The translations under genes and the position numbers were made by a program. The notes below the pieces were generated by a model. That model was not told the DNA's origin, did not search any database, and was given only the letters and a program-made list of their open reading frames with translations. A stretch of 55,125 nucleotides of DNA from an uncultured Acidobacteriota bacterium (GTDB lineage: Bacteria > Acidobacteriota > Terriglobia > UBA7540), in NCBI GenBank assembly GCA_937900045.1, contig CALCEB010000238.1, forward strand, positions 1 to 55,125, in the 5' to 3' direction. Below are positions 36,116 to 44,201 of the stretch, in pieces. Positions within the stretch are counted from its first letter, which is position 1. Each line of letters opens with the position of its first letter.

Positions 36116-36592
36116 ATGCTCATCATTGACCGTCTGCTTTCCCCGGTTCCTGCGCCAGAACTGGCAGGAATCGAGGCCGATACTCTGATCCTGACCTGGC
36201 AGCAAAGGCGGTGGCCACGCGGCCGTCTGACCACCAGCAAAGGCCGCGAAATTGCCTTGGCGTTACCTACTGGAACCCTGATCCAGCCGGGAACTTTGTT
36301 GTGGGCGAACCGCGACTGGTATCTTTGCGTAGTAGCGGCCGACGAGCCGGTCCTCGCGTTGGAGCCTGCAGATTGGGCGACGGCAGTTCGCGCCGCTTTT
36401 GAAATCGGCAACCGCCATTTTCCGCTGGCGATAGAAGGCCGAGCGTTGTTGGTCCAGGACGATCCCGCCCTGGTTCAGTTGTTTCACCGGAACGGCATCC
36501 CTTTCGAGCGCCGGATGGCGCCGTTCAATCCCATTGGGACAGGCCACTCTCATGTCACCTCATCGATTCCTGAGCCTACTGCAATTTGCTGA
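36116..36592 (+). CDS. ureE: Urease accessory protein UreE, nickel chaperone
   Basis: 158 residues from ATG 36116 (MLIIDRLLSPVP); the frame is open upstream but overlaps ureC. The N-terminal domain has RGRLTTSKGREIALALPTGT and the C-terminal metal-binding domain has EIGNRHFPLAIEG and DPALVQLFHRNGIPFERRMA. The His-rich tail seen in Klebsiella is reduced to GTGHSH, so it probably carries few extra nickel ions. It delivers Ni2+ to the UreD-UreF-UreG complex. It overlaps ureF by 41 bp. Confidence 0.9.
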   Translation: MLIIDRLLSPVPAPELAGIEADTLILTWQQRRWPRGRLTTSKGREIALALPTGTLIQPGTLLWANRDWYLCVVAADEPVLALEPADWATAVRAAFEIGNRHFPLAIEGRALLVQDDPALVQLFHRNGIPFERRMAPFNPIGTGHSHVTSSIPEPTAIC

Positions 36593-37241
36593 CGGGCTTT
36601 TCCCGGCCGGCGCTTATGCTCATTCATTCGGACTGGAATGGTACGTTCAAGAGGGAATCGTTCGGGACGCGGCAGGCGTGAAGGAGTTTCTGGAGACTTA
36701 CCTCGAAAGCTCGGTCGGACCCAAGGATGCGGTGGCGATGATTCATTCGATGGAACCAGCGCGGAGGACAGATCTTCCAGCGATTCTCGACATCGACCAA
36801 ACGCTCGAGGCTATGAAGCCTGTGTCCGAGCTGCGGCAGGCGAGTCGGCAAATGGGACGGCAAACCTTGCGCACTGCCGTCTCCCTCAACGAAGACCGCT
36901 TTCTCGAGGACTTTTTCACGTTGATTGAATCCTCGGACACTGCTGGCCACCATGCCGCGGTTTTTGGCGCAATCGGAGGCCGGCTGGACTGGCCCCGCCA
37001 GCAAGCCGCACAAGCCTTTCTCCACTCTGCAGCGGCGGCAATCGTTGGAGCGGCGCTCCGGTTGCTCCCGCTCGGCCAGGTGGCTGGCCAGCAAATCCTC
37101 TGGTCACTTGGCCCACTCATTGAGAGTCTCGTGGATATCGTGCAGACCGAGTCCCTTGAAGAGATGTGGAGTTTTACTCCAGCGCTCGAAATCGCATCGG
37201 CCCGCCATTCTTCCCTTTCCGCAAGGTTGTTCCGATCATGA
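36552..37241 (+). CDS. ureF: Urease accessory protein UreF
   Basis: 229 residues from ATG 36552 (MSPHRFLSLLQFADGLFPAG). All-helical with the conserved FPAGAYAHSFGLEWYVQEG near the N-terminus and VGAALRLLPLGQVAGQQILW near the C-terminus. UreF acts with UreD and UreG in nickel insertion and lysine carbamylation of apo-urease. Its stop overlaps the ureG start (ATGA), so the two are coupled. Confidence 0.93.
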   Translation: MSPHRFLSLLQFADGLFPAGAYAHSFGLEWYVQEGIVRDAAGVKEFLETYLESSVGPKDAVAMIHSMEPARRTDLPAILDIDQTLEAMKPVSELRQASRQMGRQTLRTAVSLNEDRFLEDFFTLIESSDTAGHHAAVFGAIGGRLDWPRQQAAQAFLHSAAAAIVGAALRLLPLGQVAGQQILWSLGPLIESLVDIVQTESLEEMWSFTPALEIASARHSSLSARLFRS

Positions 37242-37849
37242 TTCCAAAGCCGCTCAAGATTGGAATTGGTGGCCCCGTAGGTTCGGGGAAAACGGCTCTG
37301 GTGGAGGCGTTGTGCATCCGGTTTCGAGATCAGAAACAGCTTGCTGTCATCACCAATGACATTTACACGCGCGAGGATGCTGAGTTCCTGACCCGGCGCG
37401 GAGCGCTTTCTGCAGACCGCGTGATTGGCGTTGAAACCGGTGGATGTCCGCACACGGCGATTCGAGAAGACGCATCCGTCAACTTGGAGGCGGTTCATCT
37501 TCTGGAGAGCCGCTTTCCGGACCTCGATTTTCTCTTTATTGAAAGCGGCGGAGATAACCTTGCAGCCACTTTCAGCCCGGAACTGGTGGACGCGACGATC
37601 TACGTCATTGACGTCGCCGAGGGCGACAAAATTCCGCGCAAGGGCGGTCCGGGAATCACCACCTCGGGCTTGCTCGTGATCAACAAGATTGACCTGGCTC
37701 CTTACGTCGGCGCCAGCCTTGAGGTCATGGAACATGACGCGAAACGGGCAAGAGGAAATAGGCCCTTTGTCTTCACCAACCTTCGCGCCGGCGTTGGTAT
37801 CGGCGCCGTCGTTGACTGGATCCGCCGCGAATTGCTCTTTGAATCCTAG
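37238..37849 (+). CDS. ureG: Urease accessory GTPase UreG
   Basis: 203 residues from ATG 37238 (MIPKPLKIGIGGP), which overlaps the ureF stop by 4 bp. P-loop GGPVGSGKTAL, metal-binding motif GVETGGCPHTAIREDAS (the Cys-Pro-His Ni/Zn site), ESGGDNLAATF, and base-specificity motif VINKIDLA. UreG hydrolyses GTP to power nickel delivery. It is a standard-length, highly conserved member. Confidence 0.97.
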   Translation: MIPKPLKIGIGGPVGSGKTALVEALCIRFRDQKQLAVITNDIYTREDAEFLTRRGALSADRVIGVETGGCPHTAIREDASVNLEAVHLLESRFPDLDFLFIESGGDNLAATFSPELVDATIYVIDVAEGDKIPRKGGPGITTSGLLVINKIDLAPYVGASLEVMEHDAKRARGNRPFVFTNLRAGVGIGAVVDWIRRELLFES

Positions 37850-38675
37850 CCGCACGGGCCGGGATGGATCTCTTTCATTGCGATTCGAACGCCGCCTCCA
37901 GCAGACTGTCTTGGTGGGATGCCGCTTCCAGCTTCCGCTTCAGGTGCTCACGCCGATTCAACAGGAAGACGGCTCCGCATACATGCTCCTGCTCAACCCC
38001 ACGGGCGGAGTTCTGGGTGGAGACCGCCTTGCGACCGTCATCGAACAGGGACCCGGAACTCACGTTTGCTTCACCACCCCGTCCGCGACGCGCGTCTACC
38101 GGTCACCCGGTCCTGCCGCCATCCAGGAAACTCGAATCCGGCTTGGAACCGGCGCGGTCCTGGAATATATGCCGGACGCTTTGATTCCGCACCTCGGCGC
38201 TGCCCTTCAACAGTCTTTATCCATCGAACTTGAAGTCGGCTGCGTGGCCATGTTTGCGGACACGTTGGCGGCCGGCCGCCTGGCGCACGGCGAACGTTGG
38301 AGCTTCCGCCAGGTTTCAAGCGAGATCGTTATCAAGCAAGGCGCCAAACCCATTTTCATCGACCGCGCTCTTATTGAGCCGGGCCGCATTCCTCCCGCAC
38401 GCCTCAATATGATGGAAGATTACAACTACGTGGTGACGTTCGGGGTGTTGGCGGCCGGGTTTGCAGAATGGAGAGACTTACAAGACCGGATCGAGTCGCT
38501 TTTCGCGGCCTGCACTCAAGTTCGAGGTGGCAGCAGTCTGCTTGCATCCGGAGGGATCAGCGGTCGATTTCTGGCGGGCAGTGCAGTCGAGGTTCATCCG
38601 GTGCTGGATCAGGTTTGGGGAATCGCCAGGGGCATGGTTTTGAAACGGGGCCCCTTCATGTTACGCAAATATTGA
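37839..38675 (+). CDS. ureD: Urease accessory protein UreD/UreH
   Basis: About 278 residues if translation starts at TTG 37839, overlapping ureG by 11 bp. The frame has no ATG between ureG and the conserved region; a TTG at 37878 and an ATG at 37734 inside ureG are the alternatives. Family motifs: LNPTGGVLGGDRLATVIEQG, TTPSATRVYRSPGPAAIQET, LEYMPDALIPHLGAALQQSL, FADTLAAGRLAHGERW. UreD binds apo-urease and forms the nickel channel with UreF. It is the last gene of the operon. No Ni transporter or UreI follows. Confidence 0.9.
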   Translation: MNPSRTGRDGSLSLRFERRLQQTVLVGCRFQLPLQVLTPIQQEDGSAYMLLLNPTGGVLGGDRLATVIEQGPGTHVCFTTPSATRVYRSPGPAAIQETRIRLGTGAVLEYMPDALIPHLGAALQQSLSIELEVGCVAMFADTLAAGRLAHGERWSFRQVSSEIVIKQGAKPIFIDRALIEPGRIPPARLNMMEDYNYVVTFGVLAAGFAEWRDLQDRIESLFAACTQVRGGSSLLASGGISGRFLAGSAVEVHPVLDQVWGIARGMVLKRGPFMLRKY

Positions 38676-38821
38676 GCGCTGGACGGGAGCCAAACCGGAA
38701 GACATGGTTCGAACCATGCCCTGACGCTCCTCCAAGGGAAGTTCGGGAATGATCCAGGTTAATGCTGCCATGCAAGGAATGCATTGAATCGTGGACAAAA
38801 ACCATGTTACTGGAGAAAATC

Positions 38822-39589
38822 ATGCTCAAGCACAATTTGAACCTTCTCGTCGCGGCCTTGGCGGCGCTTGTGCTGGCCCCGGCGGCTCCGTGTCAGTTAG
38901 TCGAGCAATTCAATCCGCCAAAGGCGGCCTGCTGTCTGCAATTTCTCGCCCAACACCTTTCTGACGAGCTTCAGGACTGGAACCAGATTGGCCGCTACCA
39001 CGCGGACGATGAACGGCTGATGGCACAGCCTGCCAGCCCGCATCGTGTGGTCTTCCTTGGCGATTCAATTACCGACTTCTGGAACCTGGCCAAGTATTTT
39101 CCGGGCAAACCCTACATCAACCGGGGAATTAGCGGCCAGACCACGCCACAGATGCTGGTGCGTATGTTTCCGGACGTGATCGATCTGAAACCCGCTGCCG
39201 TCATTATTCTGGCGGGCACTAATGACATCGCGCGCAACACGGGCCCGGAGACTGCGAAGATGATCGAGGAGAATTTCAAAGCCATGACTGGCCTTGCCCA
39301 GGCCCACGGCATCAAAGTGATTCTCTGCACGCTTACACCTGTCAGTGACTACACCCCGTCCAAGCAGACCGGACACCGGCCGCCCGCGGACATCCTGGCC
39401 CTAAACGCCTGGCTCAAGGCCTATGCGGTGAAGTCGCACTCCATTTTGGCGGACTATTACCCGGCGGTTGCCGATCAGCAGGGAATGTTTCACGCAGGCT
39501 ATTCGGATGACGGTTTGCACCCAAACGCCCAAGGCTATGCGGTGCTGGCCCCGGTGGCGGAGCGGGCCATTGAGAAGGCCATTCAATAA
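38822..39589 (+). CDS. Exported SGNH/GDSL hydrolase
   Basis: 255 residues from ATG 38822 (MLKHNLNLLVAALAALVLAPA), where the signal peptide begins; an in-frame ATG at 38762 adds 20 residues without support. The four SGNH blocks are present: VFLGDSITDFW (catalytic Ser), NRGISGQTTPQML (Gly), ILAGTNDIARN (Asn) and DGLHPNAQGY (catalytic Asp and His). Such enzymes are esterases or acyl/acetyl-hydrolases acting on lipids or acetylated polysaccharides outside the cytoplasm; the substrate cannot be read. Confidence 0.9.
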   Translation: MLKHNLNLLVAALAALVLAPAAPCQLVEQFNPPKAACCLQFLAQHLSDELQDWNQIGRYHADDERLMAQPASPHRVVFLGDSITDFWNLAKYFPGKPYINRGISGQTTPQMLVRMFPDVIDLKPAAVIILAGTNDIARNTGPETAKMIEENFKAMTGLAQAHGIKVILCTLTPVSDYTPSKQTGHRPPADILALNAWLKAYAVKSHSILADYYPAVADQQGMFHAGYSDDGLHPNAQGYAVLAPVAERAIEKAIQ

Positions 39590-39608
39590 GCAATATTACA
39601 GGCGGAAT

Positions 39609-39640
39609 GGCCTACGGCGAAGTAAGGCGCTCGCCGACGG
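39609..39640. repeat. Hairpin repeat with AGTAAGGCG loop, copy 1
   Basis: Stem CGGCGA/TCGCCG around the conserved loop AGTAAGGCGC. The same design recurs at about 41186 and 43109. Confidence 0.5.
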
Positions 39641-39662
39641 ATAAAGGAACCGCAAACTGCCG

Positions 39663-39947
39663 TCACCATACCTTCTTAAGATTCTGGAGTCCCTGGAGAT
39701 AGTCTTCCTTTTCCAGCCGGCTCTCCACTCCAAATTCCGTCAGGATCGTCATCATCTGCCCCACGGGAAGCCCGGCAAGCCCGGCAGCCTCGCCGAGCGA
39801 CGCTTCCCCCTTTTTGTATCTCTCCACCGCAAGCAATATCCTGCCGCGAGTGACCATGTCTCGAACTGCCTTCGACAGGTCACTCCGTTCTTCCTTTGTG
39901 ATCTGGCTGAGAAACTCATAGTTGTCCGGGTCCATGCGAATGCTCAT
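39663..39947 (-). CDS. UPF0175-family antitoxin-like protein
   Basis: 94 residues. The C-terminal part (LAVERYKKGEASLGEAAGLA followed by GLPVGQMMTILTEFGVESRL) is the small helix-turn-helix typical of UPF0175. The N-terminus (MSIRMDPDNYEFLSQITKEE) resembles a ribbon or coiled dimerisation region. UPF0175 proteins usually pair with DUF3368/PIN-like toxins, and such a gene lies directly upstream with a 4-bp overlap. The toxin partner is truncated here, so the antitoxin may be an orphan. Confidence 0.7.
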   Translation of the reverse strand: MSIRMDPDNYEFLSQITKEERSDLSKAVRDMVTRGRILLAVERYKKGEASLGEAAGLAGLPVGQMMTILTEFGVESRLEKEDYLQGLQNLKKVW

Positions 39948-40304
39948 GGCTTGGCCTCCAGCTTCAATCTGGCATCTTCAATAATTGAATTCTTGTAGCG
40001 CCCGTACTCTCGAAGCATCGCCAGCTTGGCAAAGGCATCGCCGCCTTCAAGGTATCCCTTTTCCCAGCTTCGAATCAGAATGCCCACAGCGGTGGTGAAC
40101 GCAATGCCGAGCAGTTTGCAGGCATTGATCCCATTCTTGTCATCGATGCCCAAAATCTGAGCTTTCTCCGTGAGGGCAAGCGCAATGGCTTCCGCTTCGC
40201 CCTTGCCCAAGCTGAAGTCTGTCTGCAATCTCGCAACGAGCCTTCTATTCTTGACGGCGGCAACTTTGATTCTCGCCTCATCAGGGCTTTTTGAATGATG
40301 AGTC
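39944..40304 (-). pseudogene. DUF3368/PIN-like toxin, N-terminally truncated
   Basis: The frame opens after a TGA at about 40304 and reads SPDEARIKVAAVKNRRL, then LGKGEAEAIALALTEKAQIL, GIDDKNGINACKLLGIAFTT and AVGILIRSWEKGYL. This is the C-terminal two thirds of a PIN-type DUF3368 nuclease (acidic GEAEAI and DD positions kept). The first strand with the catalytic Asp is missing and there is no ATG; a TTG at 40228 is the only start. It is cut off by the hicA gene just upstream, so the toxin is probably inactive. Confidence 0.6.
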
Positions 40305-40309
40305 GCGAA

Positions 40310-40549
40310 TCAGAGAGATTCGAGGATCTTCTGGCGGTCCGCACCCTTGTGTTTCCCTACTGCGCGCAAGATGGCGTTCAGAGTTCCGATGCGCAGGGGC
40401 TTATGGGCAGGAACTGCAATCCTCTGATGGAACGGTTCCGCAGTCTCCAAGACAATGTGGCTGCCCTCCTGGTGGATGACTCGATATCCCCAGCGACCGC
40501 AAAGGAGCTTGACAAGATCTTGCCCGCTCAGATCGCGTGGAATTTTCAT
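40310..40549 (-). CDS. hicA: HicA-family mRNA interferase toxin
   Basis: 79 residues, normal for HicA. Double-stranded RNA-binding-like fold with KLLCGRWGYRVIHQEGSHIVLE, where the His of GSH is the catalytic residue, followed by RIAVPAHKPLRIGTLNAILR. The family's C-terminal helix is present. HicA cleaves mRNA when not bound by HicB. The gene overlaps hicB by 4 bp in the order hicB-hicA. Confidence 0.85.
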   Translation of the reverse strand: MKIPRDLSGQDLVKLLCGRWGYRVIHQEGSHIVLETAEPFHQRIAVPAHKPLRIGTLNAILRAVGKHKGADRQKILESL

Positions 40550-40758
40550 CCGTTGGCAAGGACTTCGTCGCGGACCAAGTGCAGGCGGATGGCAGAGGGC
40601 GGCTGCGGCTGGTCAAAATAGAAAGCAGCCACGGCCTCCTTGACATTCCGGCGCAGGCTTTCCCAGTCGTTGGCTTGCGTAAAAATGGCTTCCGTCAGGC
40701 ACTCCGCCACAAACCCGCCATCGGCTTCCTGGATGACTTCAAAAACGATCTCGTTCAT
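40546..40758 (-). CDS. hicB: HicB-family antitoxin
   Basis: 70 residues: EIVFEVIQEADGGFVAECLT, IFTQANDWESLRRNVKEAVA, FDQPQPPSAIRLHLV. This is the partial RNase H-like fold of HicB; the short form lacks a DNA-binding C-terminal domain, so autoregulation may be absent or rely on other contacts. It is immediately upstream of hicA. Confidence 0.8.
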   Translation of the reverse strand: MNEIVFEVIQEADGGFVAECLTEAIFTQANDWESLRRNVKEAVAAFYFDQPQPPSAIRLHLVRDEVLANG

Positions 40759-41378
40759 AGTGCTAGGTTATTCCAGGACGGCGGATTAGGCAAGCAAGCC
40801 GTCCAAGTCGCATGCATTGCAAAGACTGCGACTTATTCCTGCGGCGCTATTTATGATATGCTCCGCTCCGCTTCTCGGCCGTACCGGGTAATCCAAATCC
40901 AGACTAGCCCTCAAGGCGGCCTTCAAAAATGTAGTGAGAAATGCGGCTTAGGGATTCCAGCCGCGGGAGCGGCGGCACAGTTTGGCCCACGGCGAAGCCG
41001 TGGGAAGCCTGTCAAACGCCTTCTTGCGGGCGCGCCCCGTAAGGGGCGAAATCAATCGCAATGGATGCCGTCCCTGCCGGGGCTTCGGCGCAAGGCAAAG
41101 ATTCACCGTTACGAAGAAGATGCGGTCGCCAAGCCTTCATCGCCGGCCGTGTGACACGTCGAAAGCAATATCACGGTCTGAAAGGCCCACGACGAAGTAA
41201 GGCGTTCGTCGTGGCTACCAGCTTTATCAAGGTCTATTGTTCCCACTCAGGCGATTATACAGCGCGCCGGACACCGGTCGCGTACCCCGCAACGGACGGC
41301 GATTGCGACAGGCCCGTTCAGGGCCATTGCCTTCCAAGCAGGCGTTGACGTAGTATGGCGCGCGGGGGCTAACCAGCC
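40759..41378. other. 620-bp noncoding stretch with hairpin repeats
   Basis: No gene. Hairpins: CCCACGGC-GAA-GCCGTGGG at 40986-41004, CGCCCC-GTAA-GGGGCG at 41033-41048, and the AGTAAGGCG-loop repeat near 41186-41217. It may be the remains of a mobile or repeat region between the HicBA module and the methyltransferase. I see no transposase fragment. Confidence 0.5.
41186..41217. repeat. Hairpin repeat with AGTAAGGCG loop, copy 2
   Basis: A near-perfect 10-bp stem (CCACGACGAA / TTCGTCGTGG) around GTAAGGCG. This is the best-paired copy of the three. Confidence 0.6.
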
Positions 41379-43061
41379 ATGGATTGGAAAAATACACTCT
41401 ACTTCGGCGACAACCTGCAGGTACTCAGGGATAATGTCCCGTGCGAATCCGTTGACCTGATTTATCTCGATCCGCCGTTCAACTCCAATGCTAATTACAA
41501 CGTGCTCTTCGCCGAAAAAAGTGGAGAGAAATCCGCCGCGCAGATCCACGCCTTTGAAGACACCTGGGGTTGGGGATTGGAGTCCGAAGCCGCTTATAAC
41601 GAGATTGTAACCGAAGGGCCAAAGAAACTCGCTGATCTCATGCAGGCCCTGCTTTCCTTTCTTGGCCGCAATGACATGATGGCGTATTTGGTGATGATGG
41701 CCATTCGCCTTGTCGAGCTTCACCGCGTCCTGAAACCTACGGGGAGCATTTACCTGCATTGCGACCCCACGGCAAGCCACTACCTGAAGCAGCTAATGGA
41801 CGCAATTTTCGATCCTCGGCTATTCCTAAATGAGATAATTTGGAAGCGTACTCACGCGCACGGTTCGTCACAGCGATTCGGACCTGTCCACGACGTAATC
41901 CTTTTCTTCGCTCGCGGGGAGCATTATTCATGGGCCGATCCCAGAATTCAGCACGACCCTGAATATCTAGCGAAACACTTCAAGCACGCGGATCCGGTCA
42001 CGGGCAGGCGCTTCCAGCCGATCAGCCTCACCGGTTCTGGTGTACGGCATGGCGACAGTGGGAAGCCCTGGCGCGGAATTGATCCAACAAAGGTGCGCCG
42101 CCATTGGGCATTGCCGGGTGCCATCGTCGAGACGACCGAGGTCAAGGGCGACAGCGTGCAGGAAAAGCTCGATGCGTTGGATGCCGCGGGAAGGATTTAC
42201 TGGCCCGAGAAGAGGCATGGCACACCCCGATTGAAGTGGTTTGCTGACGAGCTTAGGGGCGCAGCATTGCCTGACGTGTGGACAGACATCCCGCCGATTG
42301 GCGCACAGGCTCAAGAGCGCCTCGGTTATCCGACACAGAAGCCCGAAGCGCTGCTGGAGCGCATCATCAAGGCCAGCAGCAACGAAGGCGACACTGTCCT
42401 TGATCCTTTCTGTGGGTGCGGTACGGCAATCGCCGTCGCTGAGCGGCTCAAACGCTGCTGGATCGGCATTGACATCACCTATCTCGCCATCAATCTGGTG
42501 CAGCGGCGATTGCGTGACGCGTTCGGAACCCAATTGAATCCCTATCAGATCATCGGCGCTCCCACCGACCTGGCCGGAGCGGGAGCTCTCAAGAACATCG
42601 ACCCTTACCAATTCGAGTGGTGGGCGGTCGACCTGGTAGATGCCCGGCCTGCCCGTGACCACAAGAAGGGCGCAGATTCCGGCGTGGATGGCTACATCAA
42701 CTTCCTCGATGACAAAAGCGGCGTGGCAAAGAAAGTCGTGGTGCAGGTGAAGAGTGGCCATGTGGGCGTGAATACGGTGCGTGACCTGAAGGGAGTGATC
42801 GAGCGCGAAAAGGCTGCCATCGGCGCCCTCATCACCCTGCGCGAGCCTACCGGACCCATGAGGACGGAAGCTGCCTCGGCGGGCTTCTACCAAGCGGCAA
42901 ACTTCCCCGAAAAATACCCCCGCCTGCAGATCCTTACTATTGCCGAGTTGCTTGGGGGGAATCAGTTGCTCTACCCCCGGCACCGCGTGGAAACGTTCAA
43001 GAAGGCCGAGCGCAAGACCAAAAACGCTGCAAGCCAGTCTGGACTGTTTGGTGGAGAGTAG
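41379..43061 (+). CDS. Beta-class DNA methyltransferase fused to a nuclease-like (PD-(D/E)xK/Mrr-type) domain
   Basis: 560 residues. Motif IV DPPF at 31-34 comes first and the SAM-binding motif I DPFCGCGTA at about 342-350 comes later, the order of beta-class N6-adenine/N4-cytosine methyltransferases. KPTGSIYLHCDPTASHYLK follows motif IV in the type III-like subgroup. The C-terminal 140 residues contain HKKGADSGVDGYINF (Asp437) and VVVQVKSGHVG (QVK 456-458), the D...QxK pattern of Mrr-like restriction nucleases. It could be a one-gene restriction-modification enzyme, or a methyltransferase with an inactive nuclease relic. No separate specificity subunit is nearby. Confidence 0.85.
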   Translation: MDWKNTLYFGDNLQVLRDNVPCESVDLIYLDPPFNSNANYNVLFAEKSGEKSAAQIHAFEDTWGWGLESEAAYNEIVTEGPKKLADLMQALLSFLGRNDMMAYLVMMAIRLVELHRVLKPTGSIYLHCDPTASHYLKQLMDAIFDPRLFLNEIIWKRTHAHGSSQRFGPVHDVILFFARGEHYSWADPRIQHDPEYLAKHFKHADPVTGRRFQPISLTGSGVRHGDSGKPWRGIDPTKVRRHWALPGAIVETTEVKGDSVQEKLDALDAAGRIYWPEKRHGTPRLKWFADELRGAALPDVWTDIPPIGAQAQERLGYPTQKPEALLERIIKASSNEGDTVLDPFCGCGTAIAVAERLKRCWIGIDITYLAINLVQRRLRDAFGTQLNPYQIIGAPTDLAGAGALKNIDPYQFEWWAVDLVDARPARDHKKGADSGVDGYINFLDDKSGVAKKVVVQVKSGHVGVNTVRDLKGVIEREKAAIGALITLREPTGPMRTEAASAGFYQAANFPEKYPRLQILTIAELLGGNQLLYPRHRVETFKKAERKTKNAASQSGLFGGE

Positions 43062-43108
43062 CCATGGTCAATCGGTTTTTGGTTAACCGTGCGTGGGTTG
43101 TCTTGCGC

Positions 43109-43166
43109 GCAAGGCCCACGACCAAGTAAGGCGTTCGTCATGGATTCCCGCTTTCGCGGGAATGAC
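43109..43166. repeat. Hairpin repeat (copy 3) joined to 25-bp dRS3-like repeat (copy 2)
   Basis: 43109-43141 is the third AGTAAGGCG-loop repeat (stem less perfect: CCACGACCAA / TTCGTCATGG). 43142-43166 is identical to the 25-bp hairpin unit at 14908-14932. The two repeats abut. Confidence 0.6.
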
Positions 43167-43274
43167 CGTCCCTTCGTTCCGATATTCGCCGGAAGAGGGA
43201 CGCCGGTCCAAGCAGCCTCGGAGCCAGCGCCCTCACTCAACTGCGAGCCTTCGAGTGGCAGGCGTGAGATTCGA

Positions 43275-44201
43275 TCAAGCGCCCGAAGATTCCCTCCATT
43301 GAAGTGCGCGCGGCCGGAAAATCGTGATTCCCAGGTCCTCTGATTCGCTCCCCGCGCTCAGGCCCGTCTCCAGCGCCGGAGCCAAGCCCTCCGCCACTTG
43401 AAGCATTTCATTCCGCCCAAGATCGGAGACCGCGAAGCCGAGGTAATCCTTGTATTGGAAGCCCACGACCTCCATTCCACTTAGGCGGGCATGGTAGAGC
43501 GGGACACCGCCAGAAACACCCGCAAGTAAGAGTCTTCCCCCCGGCAGGCTCACTCCGCCTCGCTTGGTGAGAATTACGGAAAGAATCGTCCCCCGCCCAC
43601 GTGTAATAAAGTGGATATATTTTCGAGGGCTGCCCGGAACGGAGCAGATGTGCGCTTCTAGCACCTGAAAATCCGGGAGTTTTTGCTGGACCACGCCTAG
43701 CAAGCCGGCATATTCGGGACCGAGTTTCTTGCGAAGTTGCTCCGGGGGATTGGCAACGTCGGGATAATGATGTCCCTGGATGGCGCAATGAAGATGGTCT
43801 GACACTCCGAGCGAAAGGATATTGGCCACCAGGCGGCGCCGCTGCTGCAGATGGTACCATCGTTGACCCAAAACGGCAGCGCAGAGCACAACGGTGACCA
43901 TTGCCACCGCTAGCACCCAGTTCCTGGTTTCCAATTTCGCCCAGAATCCGGGCTGAGTTTTCCTGAGATTCTGATGAATAGTTTGCCGCAAGCGCTCCGG
44001 CGGAAGCTGTGACGGAGCAGCCTTCCGCAAAGCGTCGCGCAGTTTTGTGCGTGACTCCAGCTCCCGTGAGCAAGCCTCACATCCCTCCAAGTGCCGCAAT
44101 ACGTCACTGGTGGTTTCCACCAGGAGTTCATTGCTAAGATACGCGTCGAGCTGCCGGCGGATCCGCTCGCATTGTTGGGTGTCAAACCTCATCACGTTCA
44201 T
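43275..44201 (-). CDS. Anti-sigma factor with zinc-finger (ZAS) domain
   Basis: 308 residues. The N-terminal 50 residues carry the zinc-finger anti-sigma pattern HLEGCEACSRELE (His-x3-Cys-x2-Cys). A single membrane helix follows at about 94-112 (NWVLAVAMVTVVLCAAVLG), placing the C-terminal 190 residues (GLLGVVQQKLPDFQVLEAHI and beyond) outside the membrane as a likely sensor. It starts 4 bp inside the end of the ECF sigma gene upstream, the standard coupled arrangement. It should hold the sigma factor inactive at the membrane until a signal arrives; the signal is unknown. Confidence 0.85.
   Translation of the reverse strand: MNVMRFDTQQCERIRRQLDAYLSNELLVETTSDVLRHLEGCEACSRELESRTKLRDALRKAAPSQLPPERLRQTIHQNLRKTQPGFWAKLETRNWVLAVAMVTVVLCAAVLGQRWYHLQQRRRLVANILSLGVSDHLHCAIQGHHYPDVANPPEQLRKKLGPEYAGLLGVVQQKLPDFQVLEAHICSVPGSPRKYIHFITRGRGTILSVILTKRGGVSLPGGRLLLAGVSGGVPLYHARLSGMEVVGFQYKDYLGFAVSDLGRNEMLQVAEGLAPALETGLSAGSESEDLGITIFRPRALQWRESSGA

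Noticed and set aside
36743..37855. 370-codon minus-strand frame through ureF and ureG
   Set aside because: Antisense shadow of highly conserved urease accessory genes.
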